DNA from: Penelope pileata
Lineage: Eukaryota; Chordata; Aves; Galliformes; Cracidae
Direction: 5' to 3'
DNA: 64,000 bases
Assembly (NCBI GenBank): GCA_013396635.1
Contig: WBMW01005916.1
Span: forward strand, 310,994-374,993
Shown here: positions 53,266 to 64,000 of the stretch, piece by piece
Position numbering within the stretch: the stretch's first letter is position 1
How the letters are laid out: each line of letters starts with the position of its first letter
The notes under the pieces: generated by a model
Databases searched by the model: none
The model's input: the letters and a program-made list of their open reading frames with translations, nothing else
What the model was told of the DNA's origin: nothing
Position numbers and translations under genes: made by a program

Positions 53266-54104
53266 GCAATGATTTTCAATGATTTTCCACTGGTGTCTTC
53301 AGGGCTTTTATGAGCTCAGAAAGTACGCTTAGGAGGATCATTTTTTTGCCAGCTAGAATTGTCAATTAGAGCAGTCATGTCTGAGAATATATCAATGACA
53401 ACACATGCCAAAGAGATAGCCTAGGTTTTTACAGATTTTTCCAAAATAAAACAATGCAGTAAAAAGTTGACTACATACCTCTGTGCTAGACTCATTCTCT
53501 ATTATATTCATAACTATACTGTCTGATGGCAGGACTCTGAAAAGAAATCTCTTAATAAATCTAAATACATCTATATGTCTGATCACGACCTCCTTCAGCT
53601 TGTTAACACAGCCTGAATCATTATGTTGATAGTGGTTTAATGAGTCACTTCTGAGCATGTAAGCGAAGCCTGTTAAATAGCTTAATAAGTTTTCTCTGAG
53701 CATTTGAAACTGACCCATGGCTTTTGCAATTCACAAAATACACCTGGAAGGAAAAGTCCAGTGATCTATGCTGCACCCATCCTGACAAAGTCATCATGCC
53801 CCACTTTTAATGAGAGCCACGCTAATTGCCTTTGTGGGGCAAAACAAAGAGATATTTTAAAAAATGCAAAGAAAGGACAGAAGACTACAGGCTCAGACTT
53901 GAGGTAGAATCTAAACTCATGCTCTCATTATATTATTACCTCTCCAGGGATGAGTAAAACCACAACGAGCAATCACCCCTACATCAGATAACAAAAACAC
54001 CTCTAAAAGGCACCTTACTTGAAAATGTAGCCTCAGCATACGGAAGATGTTTCCCTCCCATGATTGTGAGAAAAATAAAGCTGATGTTCATTAAGTTCTG
54101 CTAA

Positions 54105-54127
54105 AAATAAATAAATAAATAAATAAA
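54105..54127 (+). repeat. AAAT tetranucleotide repeat
   Basis: About five AAAT units, followed by a less regular A-rich stretch with CAAA units. Confidence 0.85.
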
Positions 54128-54796
54128 ACAAAATAACAAACACAAAACAAGCCCCATACTATGAGACGTATTTCTTTTGAAGCATACTAGATCTTAATTT
54201 CTTTAAACGTATTCGATAAATGGCTTTTTCACTACTTGAAAGCATTGGGTGCCATCCTGCTGCTGAAGTTTGGAGATGCAGGAGGTTGCTGGCCAATGAA
54301 ATAAAGCTCAGACAGCAAACAGCAGTAGTTCCCACTGCACTAACTCATGGGATCCAGATCAATCTAAGTGAGCTGAGGACTTCATCAGGAGAGCCTGCAC
54401 TGCATTACACAGCCAGGTGAAGGTCTGCCCCTTCTCTGAAGCCAAAGATAGCAACAAACTTGAAAATCCAAAATTCTTCACACGTGAAAGATCAATAAGC
54501 TGGCAAAAACATGCTAAATCTTGAGCTAGAAAACTTCTGTTAAAATGGCTGTTAAAGACTTATTAAACAACGAAGCTGGTTTCCCTCCAAGCAGCTATTT
54601 CCTGACCACTGTACTGCAAATGTCCAACAAATTTCTTGTTATTTCAAAGTGGTTCAGATCATCCTAAATCCACATAGCACCTTGCAATTCACTGTGTAGA
54701 TTCTCTGACTTTCCATTTCTGTCCCTGAACAAAATGAAAGGAGAAAGCAGGCAGCAGGGGACATAGCAGGGATTCTTCAAGTTCTCTCTTTGATTG

Positions 54797-54825
54797 ATAA
54801 TGGTAAGCTTACGGCTCACCATTAT
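54797..54825. repeat. Imperfect inverted repeat, 8-bp arms plus inner 3 bp
   Basis: ATAATGGT at 54797-54804 pairs with ACCATTAT at 54818-54825. An inner AGC/GCT pair lies beyond one mismatch, leaving a TTACG loop. Minor hairpin. Confidence 0.7.
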
Positions 54826-55784
54826 GCGCTATGGGAATTACCCCCGAGAGGCTATCCAAGAAGCAACCACCATTTGGGTGTCCCAGAAAGACAAGTCCTA
54901 AAAGCTACTGGGAAGCCACAGGGCCACAAACTGCAAGTCACACCAAGACTTTCCTAAAAATGGCCGCATAACTTTAAAACAAATCTCAGGGGATCTCCAG
55001 CTTCTTCGTGGGAGGGAAAATTGCAGCCACTGACAGAGTAAGTTCCACTTTGGTATCATCTAGTCTGGTTATTTCCACAGCTTACAATGTTTTGGCTTGA
55101 TTCTTGTCATGCTGGTGGGTGATGAGGTGTTTCCTGTCTGGATATACTCTCACAGGGAGAGTTTTCAGTGTCTCATCCTGAGCTGCTACACAGACCCGAA
55201 ACAAACTGGAGAGACAGTACATTTACAGCAGGGAATAAAAAGGTGTCTGATGGAAGGAAGTGGATGTACAAGGACACATTTTCTTTCTAACTACCCATGC
55301 TCTTTTTCTCCTGTATTTATGGGTAAGAGAGATGCTTGCTCCCTTGATTTTGACATGCTCACCTTCCAACACTCTTCATTTGCCCTCATTTCACCTCAAG
55401 AGAACCCCTCTCCTCTATGAGTCATCTCCCCAGCCCCAGGAGGACACAACAACTGAGGGCTTGCCAGTGCCCCTGGAGGTGGTGGTCAGGAGACAGCATA
55501 TGTGTAGTTGTGTATGTCCTTGCTAGCCTCAGTGCCCACCTTCCAACTGCTTTGTAGGGGACAGGCTTCTTTGCAAGCATGACTAAAATTATTAGAAAGT
55601 ACAGTCACTTTCCAGCACAAGAAACAGACTGCTTGGAAACCAAACAACTGGTCAACTGGTTGCTAAAGAAACTGCTTTGGAGGTGTGTTGTCCACACTGG
55701 GCAAATGGTCACTGCAAGCAGGGGTGGAATCTGTGCATTTAATGTGCTACATGAAAGCTATGTTACTTAGACTGCCCCATTTGG

Positions 55785-55800
55785 AAAAAAAAAAAAAAAA
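55785..55800 (+). repeat. Poly-A run (16)
   Basis: Homopolymer preceded by CCCCATTTGG, with no polyadenylation signal upstream. The following 100 bases are also purine-rich. Confidence 0.85.
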
Positions 55801-56287
55801 CACCTTACACTTGCCCCAGAAGGAAAAAAAGATAAAGAATGTACTTTGAAGAGCCTGGGGCTAAAAGAGAAAAAAAGAAAAAACAGGATGCTGGGTAACT
55901 CAACTGAGAGAGGATCCTGAAGTAGAGTACATCTAGGGAGCAGAAACTGAAGCATATTCTATATTTGTGTCATGTAAACAAATTTTCCAGCTTGATGTAG
56001 TGATGCTGTGATATTACTGAACTTTCTGCATTCCAATATCTTCTCTTCAGTGGGAGACAAATAGACTGGACTTGACGGAGAATGCTAAAAGTGCAAGTCT
56101 GTAACCCACACTGTTGAATAGCTTGTTCTCTGAGTCACAAAACAGCATGGTCATTTTTTCCTTAAAGGGAGACTACAGGAGAAAAGCAAAGTAACATTTT
56201 TGTCATTTGAATTTCAAATATGTATATGATACAGTGGGGTGGCAGAAGTAATACACATTTTATAGTGTGCTAAGTGCATCAGAAGCA

Positions 56288-56452
56288 ATTCATTGTCCTT
56301 TTAATTTTTGTTCTCCCACTCCTCCCCAATCTAAATCCCTTTCCTTGCCTCCCTGCTCTTCATTTTTTCTTTTGGCTTTTTCTTTTTTCCATATTTTTTT
56401 CAATTAATCTCCTCTTTTCCCTCTTTATCACTTCCCTTCTTAATCCCTGGAT
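56288..56452 (+). repeat. Pyrimidine-rich tract of about 165 bases
   Basis: The plus strand is overwhelmingly C and T, in mixed TTTTC, CTCCC and CCTTT blocks with few purines. Translating it gives a run of Leu, Phe and Ser that mimics a membrane protein, but this is a product of base composition. Such tracts can adopt triplex structure or serve as the pyrimidine part of a splice acceptor. No exon follows that I can support. Confidence 0.7.
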
Positions 56453-57880
56453 TCAGTTATCCATCCATACAGCTTGTCTGTTGGATTTTGTTTCTCTTCT
56501 GAGGCAAAGAAAAATCTTGTTTTCTTTGCTTTTCTTGCTATTCCTTCTCTGCCAACACAGACAACACTGAATGCCAAAACTATTGCACTACAGTCCAAAG
56601 TTAGAGACCACGTGTGAATGCTTCTCAAACGTATTTTCATGGGCATTTCTTCTATCATTGCCTTTAAATCACATTATAATTCTCTTTTTCCATCTTTCAG
56701 TCAACTATTTTATCTGATTTTCCTTTTGAGTCAAAACAGAACTGCAGGCTATGCTCAAATACAAAGCCGAGGGAAGGAAAGGGGCTGTTTAGATTTGATG
56801 TGCCTGCCTGAAGGCCCTGAGAAATTAACTCAGATCCAGCAAAACCAGCTTTAGAATCCAACATTTCAGAAGCTGTAGGACATTCAAGACCTATATTTAA
56901 TGTTGAAGTATATATTTTATGCCACACCAGTTGTTGCTTACAAGAGAAAACACTATTATGGATCTGGATTCTTTACACAGACACGATCCTAATATAACTC
57001 TCCTCCAGGGACCAGCATGGAGAGGATTTCACCTCAATTTGCTATCTCCTTGGGCCCTCACCTGCTCTGTGCCCAATATGCCCAATAGTTTGCTCGGTCA
57101 AAAGTTGGGGTGTTCTTTAATATCCCCCCTTCAGTAAGTATTATACAGTCATTACTGGTTGTAATGCTTTGGGCACATTTGCAAAAGGATGGAGTTCATG
57201 TTCTTTCACTCAGGGCCTCTGTCCCCATGGGTTTGGTAATCCTCCCTGCCAAGATGTCACGTGAGGGAGCAGTCGTGGAGAGGCTTTCAGAACCCAGGGG
57301 CATGGCTTAAAAACTTTGGTGAAGTTCAAGCTACTTTACAAGTTGGCCAAGGGCTGAGCCCCCGCCATGGTACAGGGTTATACTCACACTGCATCTCCAG
57401 TGAGGGCACCCCACAAGCTCAGTAGGCCCCAGACTGCCAACAGCCTCACCACTCCAGAAAGTGACCCCAGTTACTGACACGCCAGATGCCCTGCGAGGCC
57501 CCCACCAGTCACACACTGTGATGTTCACACTTCCAGAAACAGAAAAGGAGTAGAGTGGGTTCCTGCTATGAAGCCACAAAATCACCCTGCTGTCCTCTGA
57601 ATAATCCCACCACAGGGGATGTATAACTGGCCTTTGATTTTGCAAACTCAAGAAACAGCCAGAGATACTCAACATCAATTTTCAGAAATGTATGCCTGTC
57701 ACCTGTGAACGTGAGGTACCTCAACATGGTCACAGAGGTTCCAGAGAAGGCAGGATGTGGATAAATTAACAGCACAACCTGATGTGCTGAAGCAAGTCAT
57801 AAGACTAAAACTTGAAATGGGGAAGTGGTGACAAACAAAGAATGCTCCACTCCCTCTTAGGCACATCCGCACAGATTAAT

Positions 57881-57932
57881 GACTAAATTTCAGAGGCACG
57901 AATCGTGACTAATTTCAGAAGACACAAAAGAG
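57881..57932 (+). repeat. Imperfect tandem duplication, about 26-base unit
   Basis: GACTAAATTTCAGAGGCACGA and its flank repeat once as GACTAATTTCAGAAGACACAA with a one-base length change and several substitutions. It is probably an old replication slip. Confidence 0.55.
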
Positions 57933-59005
57933 GTTGTGACACGCAAAGAAAGTCACGGGACAGGCTCCACAGCACCTAAGACAGCCCATTTCTCAATCCA
58001 GCACACACAGCAGCTTTACCCAGCACTGACTATTAATAGAGCCCAAACAGCACATCATCTCAGCAAGATGGACATTTGCCAATCACAATCACAGACCTTA
58101 GCTTTACTGAAGAAGGTAAATTTAGAGACTACAGAAGAAAACCATGAGCACTGACTCCCATACTGTATTTTAGCATGAGAATAGAAGAAGCTATCAACAG
58201 AAACTGCTGTAGCACAATATTTCATGTTGCTAGAGCGTAATAATCCAAACAGGACTTTTATCCAAATCCAAGTTTAAAACTGCATGTAAATCAAAGTACT
58301 CGGGTAGTTTAGGGCCTAAAAATTTTCAGTTTCAGTTACTCTTCAGATTAGCCTTTGTACTATCTTCACTTTGTGATCTATCTTGCCACTACGAAGGGTT
58401 GCAAGAATTCCATATGTTGCCATTATATGCATTACAGAAATTACCATCTAACATTGTAAAACATATTCCAGAGATTTTAAATGTAGGAAGAAGTGTTCTT
58501 GTAGCTGTGAGAAAATGAGAAGCTATTTGAAATCACATCTGTATCCTGCTGTGGAGAGTAGTAAGGCCAGACAGGCACCTCCTGTCTACAGAGCCAGCAG
58601 CAACCCTCCCACTCTCCCTCCTCCAGGAACACTTGGGGAAAGAGATAACTGCTGATAGCCTGGGCCTGTTCTGCCTTCCCAGTCAGCTGTGCAAACTGTG
58701 CAGAAATCCTCCTATGAACAATGTTTTAATCTTGTTCCAATACCCTTTCTCCCAACCCCATGCAGGCAGGCAAACCAACCCATTTCCTGCATGGCTTTGC
58801 TAAGCCTCAGAAGTCTTTGTTGTGCTTCCGACTGTGTTGCCTGCAGCCCAGCATTTTTCCTTTGAAGACTTGCATCAGAATCCCTCTCTCGATAGTTTTA
58901 GTGCTTTAGTAAAGGGTTTTCTTTGTCTTGAATGCTTTTACAAACTCAAAAGTATGTTTGTGAAGAGCATCTTCCCAGCCTACAAGTCAGCATACAATGA
59001 GGTGA

Positions 59006-59025
59006 CACTCCATTCCACTCCATTC
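59006..59025 (+). repeat. Perfect 10-base tandem duplication
   Basis: CACTCCATTC occurs twice head to tail. It is too short to assign to a satellite. Confidence 0.7.
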
Positions 59026-62000
59026 ACGAGATCTGATATTACTGAGGAAGGGAGAAGTTCTCAGAATATTCTTCTCACCACCTTTCTTTGGTTTTGAATC
59101 TATTTACTGAAAAAAACTTTCAGTTTTACAGCATCAGTTGTTTAGTGACACGTCACAAAAAATAATCAAAAATACATCAAAATAATGCCTCACACAAAAT
59201 GCAGATGTTTATATTCAGAAACATAAGGACTTGTAACAAGTAACCCATGCCTGGAAATATGGCAGACTAACAAGCAAACTTGTATGTTAAATGTTGAGTC
59301 TGTATCTTGCTGCATCAGTTTTTCAGCAGCTGGTCTTAACCAGAAATGTCTTTGCAGCACCTTGTGACCTAAAGCCACCCAAACACGATGGAAACAAAAC
59401 AACGCAGAAAACATTCTGAATACATCTCTCCCTCTCCTGCCCTATGCTGTTGACATTTACTTTATTTGCACCAAAAGGAGAAAAGGTACCTGGGGTCAAG
59501 TGCCCTTACTGCTCAGAAAACTGACACTGAACATCGTCTAGGTCAGGGAGCACAAGAGCTGGTTTTGGTAGTACAAAAACTTCTATTACCAGGCGCACCT
59601 CACTTCACTGAAGCACGGCCAGGAGAGACATGGATCTGTCACAACATTCCAGTAATGTCTGTCAACGGGATGAAGAAAATGTCACAGAGAAACCAGAACT
59701 TCATGGGGCTTGTCTACGTGATGAGATTTCCCTCAGAGTAACAAGTGGTTTTTCACCAAAGCAGTTAATCCAGGAACATCAGCCTTACACTGAGAATCTC
59801 AGCCAGGCTAAGGATGAAGAAGACACCCAGCCGTAAATTCTTTGGGAGCAATGTGCACCAGTGAGTTGCTCCTAGGGCTCTGCAGGATATGCGGGAATAA
59901 GGAGGAAGGCCACCTTGCTCTATAAGGTGCCCATGTTTGAAACTCAGTGATAAATCAGCTGTGACCGTACTAGACCTCTCTCACATCACCAGTGCTGTGC
60001 TTCTCTGAGCTTTTGGCTGTTACAACAGAGAGGAGAAAGGCAGGGGTAAATGTTGGTAATTTAACATACTGCCTGGCTCTGCTGTAGGTAAGGCAGGTAA
60101 AGCAGCTCACAGCTAATGTCCAAACTGATTTGGGATTAATATTTAAAGACCTTTGAGAATTACATTTCTGCTAAAGCCTCTTTTAGAATATGAAATATAC
60201 TTTTAAATAAAAGTCATTTAGGAAAATGACTAGGATTTATGGATCCTCAAATTTGCACAAGTCCTTGGAGGGCAGCCTCACCAAATTTGTACTGATTATT
60301 ATCCCTCTCTATCAACATGCAGCAGGTGTTTGAACCAGTCATACAAAGTTTCCAGCTCAGTAAAAGAAATCTTTGTTCAGAAAGACTTCCTGAGCCTAAG
60401 ACAGTTGGGATAGCAGCTAATAATGTCATGCGGAGAGGAAATGCAGTCATTTGGGACAGAAATGCAAAGGGAAAGAGCAACATGACAGCATTTTAGGATG
60501 CAGCAATAGAAGAGAATGGAGAAAAAGATGCAAAAGCTGATGTTTTGAGCATACACTAGAGGAGGCTACTGCATGAATGAAGCTGTGCTAACTCTAAACA
60601 CTATTTGTTCACATTTGCCCAAGAGAATGACAACTAATGCCAGTAAAGAGAAGTGTGTGTTAGCACTAAGTATCCCCTAACAGCCTACATGAGCACAAGC
60701 ACAATTGCTTGCTTAAATTCACTACAGAACTGCTCGAAGCTTCAAGGTCGAGGCCAGAGTCCCCAGTACTCCACTTGGCTAGCAACCACAGCACAGCTCC
60801 AGGCACTCAGGCATATTTCCCATCCATCTTACTTATTTCCAGGCTATCTTCACACTATTCCAGATAGGAAGCTTAGTGCAGAGCTTCATACCAAAACCTT
60901 GCCCAACCCCCCTGCGAGCAGTGCTAGAGGTGTCATCCAGTCTCTGATCTGCTGCTCCCACCAGCTGACTCGCTGCAGCCCTGCAGACAATCCCACTTGT
61001 GACCTGGTTCATTTCTTAGTCCTGATGTCTGTTACTCATTCTTACAGGGTGAACTGGGATACAATCTCCAGAGAAGCACAGATGTAAACACGAACTATGG
61101 CAACAGTTTGCTAGTCAAAAATACAAATACTCTTGAGGTATCATGAAGTTGGTCATTTAATGAAAGCACGGTGCAGGCTATGAGGTGAAGACTTCACAAA
61201 AAAGCAAGTTGCAAAGGGAAGCTTTTCAGTGTGAGACACAAGGCAAGCATCATGTCAGCTCCATGCTCTTCTGTTCCTCTTGGCTGACTTCCCGGACACG
61301 CCACAGGCCAAGAGCCTCAAACCAGAAAATTCTTTCTTGAACAAGTGAAAACCAGAAAGTCCCTATAAGCTGACTTTTTGCACACAATAAGAATGCAGAT
61401 GCAGGCCACAGACAGTTTGAACAAACCCAAAAAGGTATTTTTGGCTTCCACCCAAGCAGGTAGAAGCCCAAGCCACTCGTAGGTCAAGGCCTCAAGCAGA
61501 CACAGGCAACCTAGTTGTGCTGGTACATCATGGATGTTTCACTGCTCTTTGCAGGCATAAGGAGCTGCTCCATTACAAAGCACTCCCATAGCAGAAGTCT
61601 GGTCCTTTTACTGAAAGTCACACTAGCCCATCACTAGACCACCAATTACTTCAGTACAAAGGGACATACCAGTAAACACAGCTATGTTGTGAGCTGGTTT
61701 GAGGCAAAATTACACTCACTTCAAAGGGAAGCCAGATTTTTGAATACACTCCTGACTGTGCCACAGCAAGGAGCTGCATTCTGCAGGCTGAGGCTTTTCC
61801 ACATCAAAGCAACACGGTTTAAGAAGAAACTCAAATAAACAACTGCATGTTTTTTGATACACAGGTCAAGAGGAAGATGAAGAAGCAAACTAACCCAGAA
61901 TTCTGTTGTTCTGATCCACATCAGAGATAAGAGCAAGGATCTTCAGTGCAGAAGATGTCAGTACATCTAGCCATTCAAATGAGCCACATACAGCATATGT

Positions 62001-62400
62001 AAACATAGGAAGGTGTTTTTCCCCATGTCTAGTGCATAAATCTATAAACTGTAACACCAATAAAGCAGATGAGAAAGCAGGGTTTCAGAAAAAGGTCTGA
62101 TTGTCCCAGAGACTCTCCACTCTCTCTTCTCATGGCCTTCCATCTTCATTTAAACCATATGTTTTACTACAGCTCTGAGTGCTCAACACTCTGGAAAATT
62201 GCACCAGTAAATCAGGGGATTGTTTATGTCTGCTTGTACAGGAATCCTTCCTGCTGGCTACAGTAATGAACGAGCAAAGCTTTCATTTGCTGCACTGCTG
62301 CTAACCATTTCTCTAATGCATCACTGCTTAGAGTTTGTGGAACTTTGCTCAGCAAGTATTTACAGGCCAATTTGGAAAAGGCTTCATCCAACTGCAGCTC

Positions 62401-62440
62401 TTCTGTTTAAGCTCAGGAGGAATTCTGAGCTTAAACAGAA
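62401..62440. repeat. Perfect inverted repeat, 16-bp arms, 8-nt spacer
   Basis: TTCTGTTTAAGCTCAG at 62401-62416 is followed by GAGGAATT and then its exact reverse complement at 62425-62440. By simple base-frequency reasoning a perfect 16-bp pair this close is not expected by chance in a window of this size. It could form a stable RNA hairpin or DNA cruciform. It lacks the 60-80 base length of a normal microRNA precursor, and flanking bases extend the pairing only weakly. No transposon family is recognised. Confidence 0.92.
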
Positions 62441-64000
62441 CCTGACAATAGGCCTCTATTAATATTTGGAGAATTAGCTGTTTTATTAGAGAAAAAGGGC
62501 AGGACGTCAGAAAGAGATTTTGCAAGCTCAGACTAAAAATAGTAGTGAGCATTTATTCATCTGTAAGCCTGTTTATCCTGGATAGTTTTTCATTGATTTT
62601 ACTGGGGCTCTTCCAGGTCTATAAGCCTGAAAAGCTTTTAACAAATAAAGGTGGTTCTTTGACAGATGGGCTGTTTCCAAGCTTTCAAAGCAAGAAGCTC
62701 CCCTTAACCTTTGCAGCAAGCCCATCAATAAAAGTGATGATCAAAGAGGGCAAAATTCTGCCCTTAGTAGTACAGATCTGTACAATCACAAATCCCCAGA
62801 GAACAAGGGCTCCTTTCCCTCAACACACATGTGATAACCAAATAAACAAATGGAAAGCAGCTCCCAGACTTCTATGCCAAATGCACATTTAACTGTGTCC
62901 CAGTCTTCTAGGTAAGCAGTACCAGCCTGGGTCACTGTAGGCAAAGAGCTGATTTAGAAGGTGACAAGTAATGCAAAAGTAGGTAGCATGCTAGTGAAAC
63001 CATTCCTTTTCTTGCATTAGACTCAATACATGTTTGGAGATGGTATTTCTAAAGATCTGTACCAAAGTATTGATTTAATTTTGGCTATAAAACACTTTGC
63101 TTGAAGGATTCATATCTGAAATGCAAACTCTTCTGACATAAAAGGTAGCAAGAAGCATAACTCAGAGAGTAACCAAAAAGGCAGGGAAGAAGAGGGAGTG
63201 TCCTGAGCAAAAATTTAGCAAACTTAGAATTTCATCAGCAGAACAGGAGTACAGGGTGCTGGTGTTCCCTTGGGCCTTTCTAAGTTTTGACTGAGATTTT
63301 TGTCTTAGTCAAACAGGGTGAAGGCAAACTTTCCTGCCTTCAACCTCCCTTACAGCATCAGTTACAGAAGTTATCCTCTTCTTCTTGCATCACATGGATT
63401 TTTGCTAGCAGATGCCAAGTTCCCTAGCATCGGTCAGTAATCACCTGTGAGTGGATCCAGTTTCTATATAGCGTATGCACACTCAGTGTCCTAACCGGAT
63501 CTTTTGCAGCACAGGGTATGTCTTCAGTGTCCTGTACACCATAAACTGTTAAAGTAGCTTAACACATAGCTTAATACCTAAGCTAAACCTCTTACAGAGC
63601 TTAAGAGGCTACCTCTACTTGCAATTTAAAGCAGCTTAGTGTGTCTAATCGGAAAATCTATGTCTCACAAAAGAGATATTGTCATCCCCATTAAACAAAG
63701 GATTCTCCATTGAATGCCAATGGAAATAAACTGGCTCTTTGAAGAAAATCCGTTTAAACACACTTCTCAATTACCCATTTCCAAAACTAATTGGAGTGTA
63801 CTGTATTACACAAACAAAAGATGTCACTGATAGATGTCCTCATGGAATCTTAACCTACTTTACATGAAAGTTTCAAGGCCAGGGTTTTGAAGTACAGCTA
63901 GTAATATAAGCAGTGTCATTTCTGGGTACAAAATCTGAGGCATTTGAAATAAAACTGCTTTTCAGAAAGAGCCAAACCCCTTATTTTTGAAAATCAGCAT
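62441..64000. other. Non-coding DNA, nothing recognised
   Basis: AT-rich to the window edge. A 115-codon frame (plus, 62545-62892) begins at a non-ATG codon and has no known motif. Around 63550-63640 the tetramer-rich word AGCTTA recurs several times on the plus strand, with a small CCTCTTA/TAAGAGG hairpin inside. Confidence 0.6.

Larger units (their letters stand above)
52681..56287. other. Non-coding DNA with overlapping open frames at its left end
   Basis: At 52689-52979 (plus, 96 codons) and 52877-53068 (minus, 63 codons) two frames overlap in a locally GC-richer segment, and the plus one runs across a consensus-like donor (CTGCAG then GTGAGG at about 52889). I do not recognise either protein. 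The rest is AT-rich with poly-A runs and no recognisable gene. Confidence 0.55.
56453..62400. other. Non-coding DNA, nothing recognised
   Basis: The longest frames are 144 codons (plus, 60653-61087, opening on GTG rather than ATG) and 115 codons (minus, 57331-57678). Neither has a known motif. Composition is moderate, with a slightly GC-richer stretch near 57230-57600. Small tandem duplications occur near 57881 and 59006. Confidence 0.6.

Noticed and set aside
56274..56570. Apparent membrane protein with many Leu and Phe residues
   Set aside because: The frame lies on the pyrimidine-rich tract, and any CT-rich sequence translates into Leu, Phe, Ser and Pro.
57331..57678. 115-codon minus-strand frame rich in Trp, Gly and Ser
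   Set aside because: Considered as a retroviral or immunoglobulin-like remnant, but no defining cysteine spacing or retroviral motif is present.
60653..61087. Longest frame in the window, 144 codons on the plus strand
   Set aside because: It opens on GTG, has no known motif, and is only slightly longer than chance frames expected in 64 kb on six frames.
1..64000. tRNA, snRNA, 5S rRNA, CRISPR arrays, operons, plasmid or phage features
   Set aside because: No tRNA B-box-like GGTTCGANTCC, no U6-like start, no regularly spaced repeats and no bacterial gene organisation were seen.

Overview
The window looks like a piece of a bird genome. It is AT-rich, CpG-poor and full of short homopolymer and microsatellite runs. 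It has no long reading frame: the longest stop-to-stop frames are about 140 codons, on both strands and in no order, as expected by chance. The taxonomic evidence is a set of 5'-truncated CR1 LINE copies with the typical avian 3' end (the 'ggtcccttccaacc' core followed by ATTCTRTG octamers), plus a fragment resembling an avian ERV long terminal repeat. The species cannot be fixed from this; the LTR-like fragment is of a type I associate with non-galliform birds, but that is from memory. A single ambiguous base (N) at 17552 points to a draft or consensus assembly.

Layout: 1-6770 is unannotatable AT-rich DNA with small simple repeats. A minus-strand CR1 lies at 6771-6910. Then comes non-coding DNA holding one minus-strand open frame of 107 codons (9629-9952) that I cannot identify. 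A plus-strand CR1 lies at 13505-13629, followed by a locally GC-richer patch (about 14360-15260) with a perfect 11-bp inverted repeat at 14759-14786. The LTR-like fragment is at 17446-17600. The 13 kb after it has only simple repeats, up to a plus-strand CR1 at 30561-30666. An older CR1-like tail lies at 39815-39882, the longest CR1 copy (about 420 bp) at 41993-42414, and a decayed minus-strand CR1 at 44692-44785. The last 19 kb carries poly-A/T runs, a 165-bp pyrimidine-rich tract (56288-56452) and the clearest unexplained structure in the window, a perfect 16-bp inverted repeat with an 8-nt spacer at 62401-62440.

I found no coding exon, tRNA, rRNA, snRNA, CRISPR array or operon that I can support. 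The most economical reading is intergenic DNA or the inside of a very large intron. I saw nothing that amounts to a new multi-gene system. The findings are therefore small-scale structures (inverted repeats, strand-asymmetric tracts, homeodomain-type motif pairs, GC-rich patches with open frames), which can be tested by cross-species alignment or RNA data.
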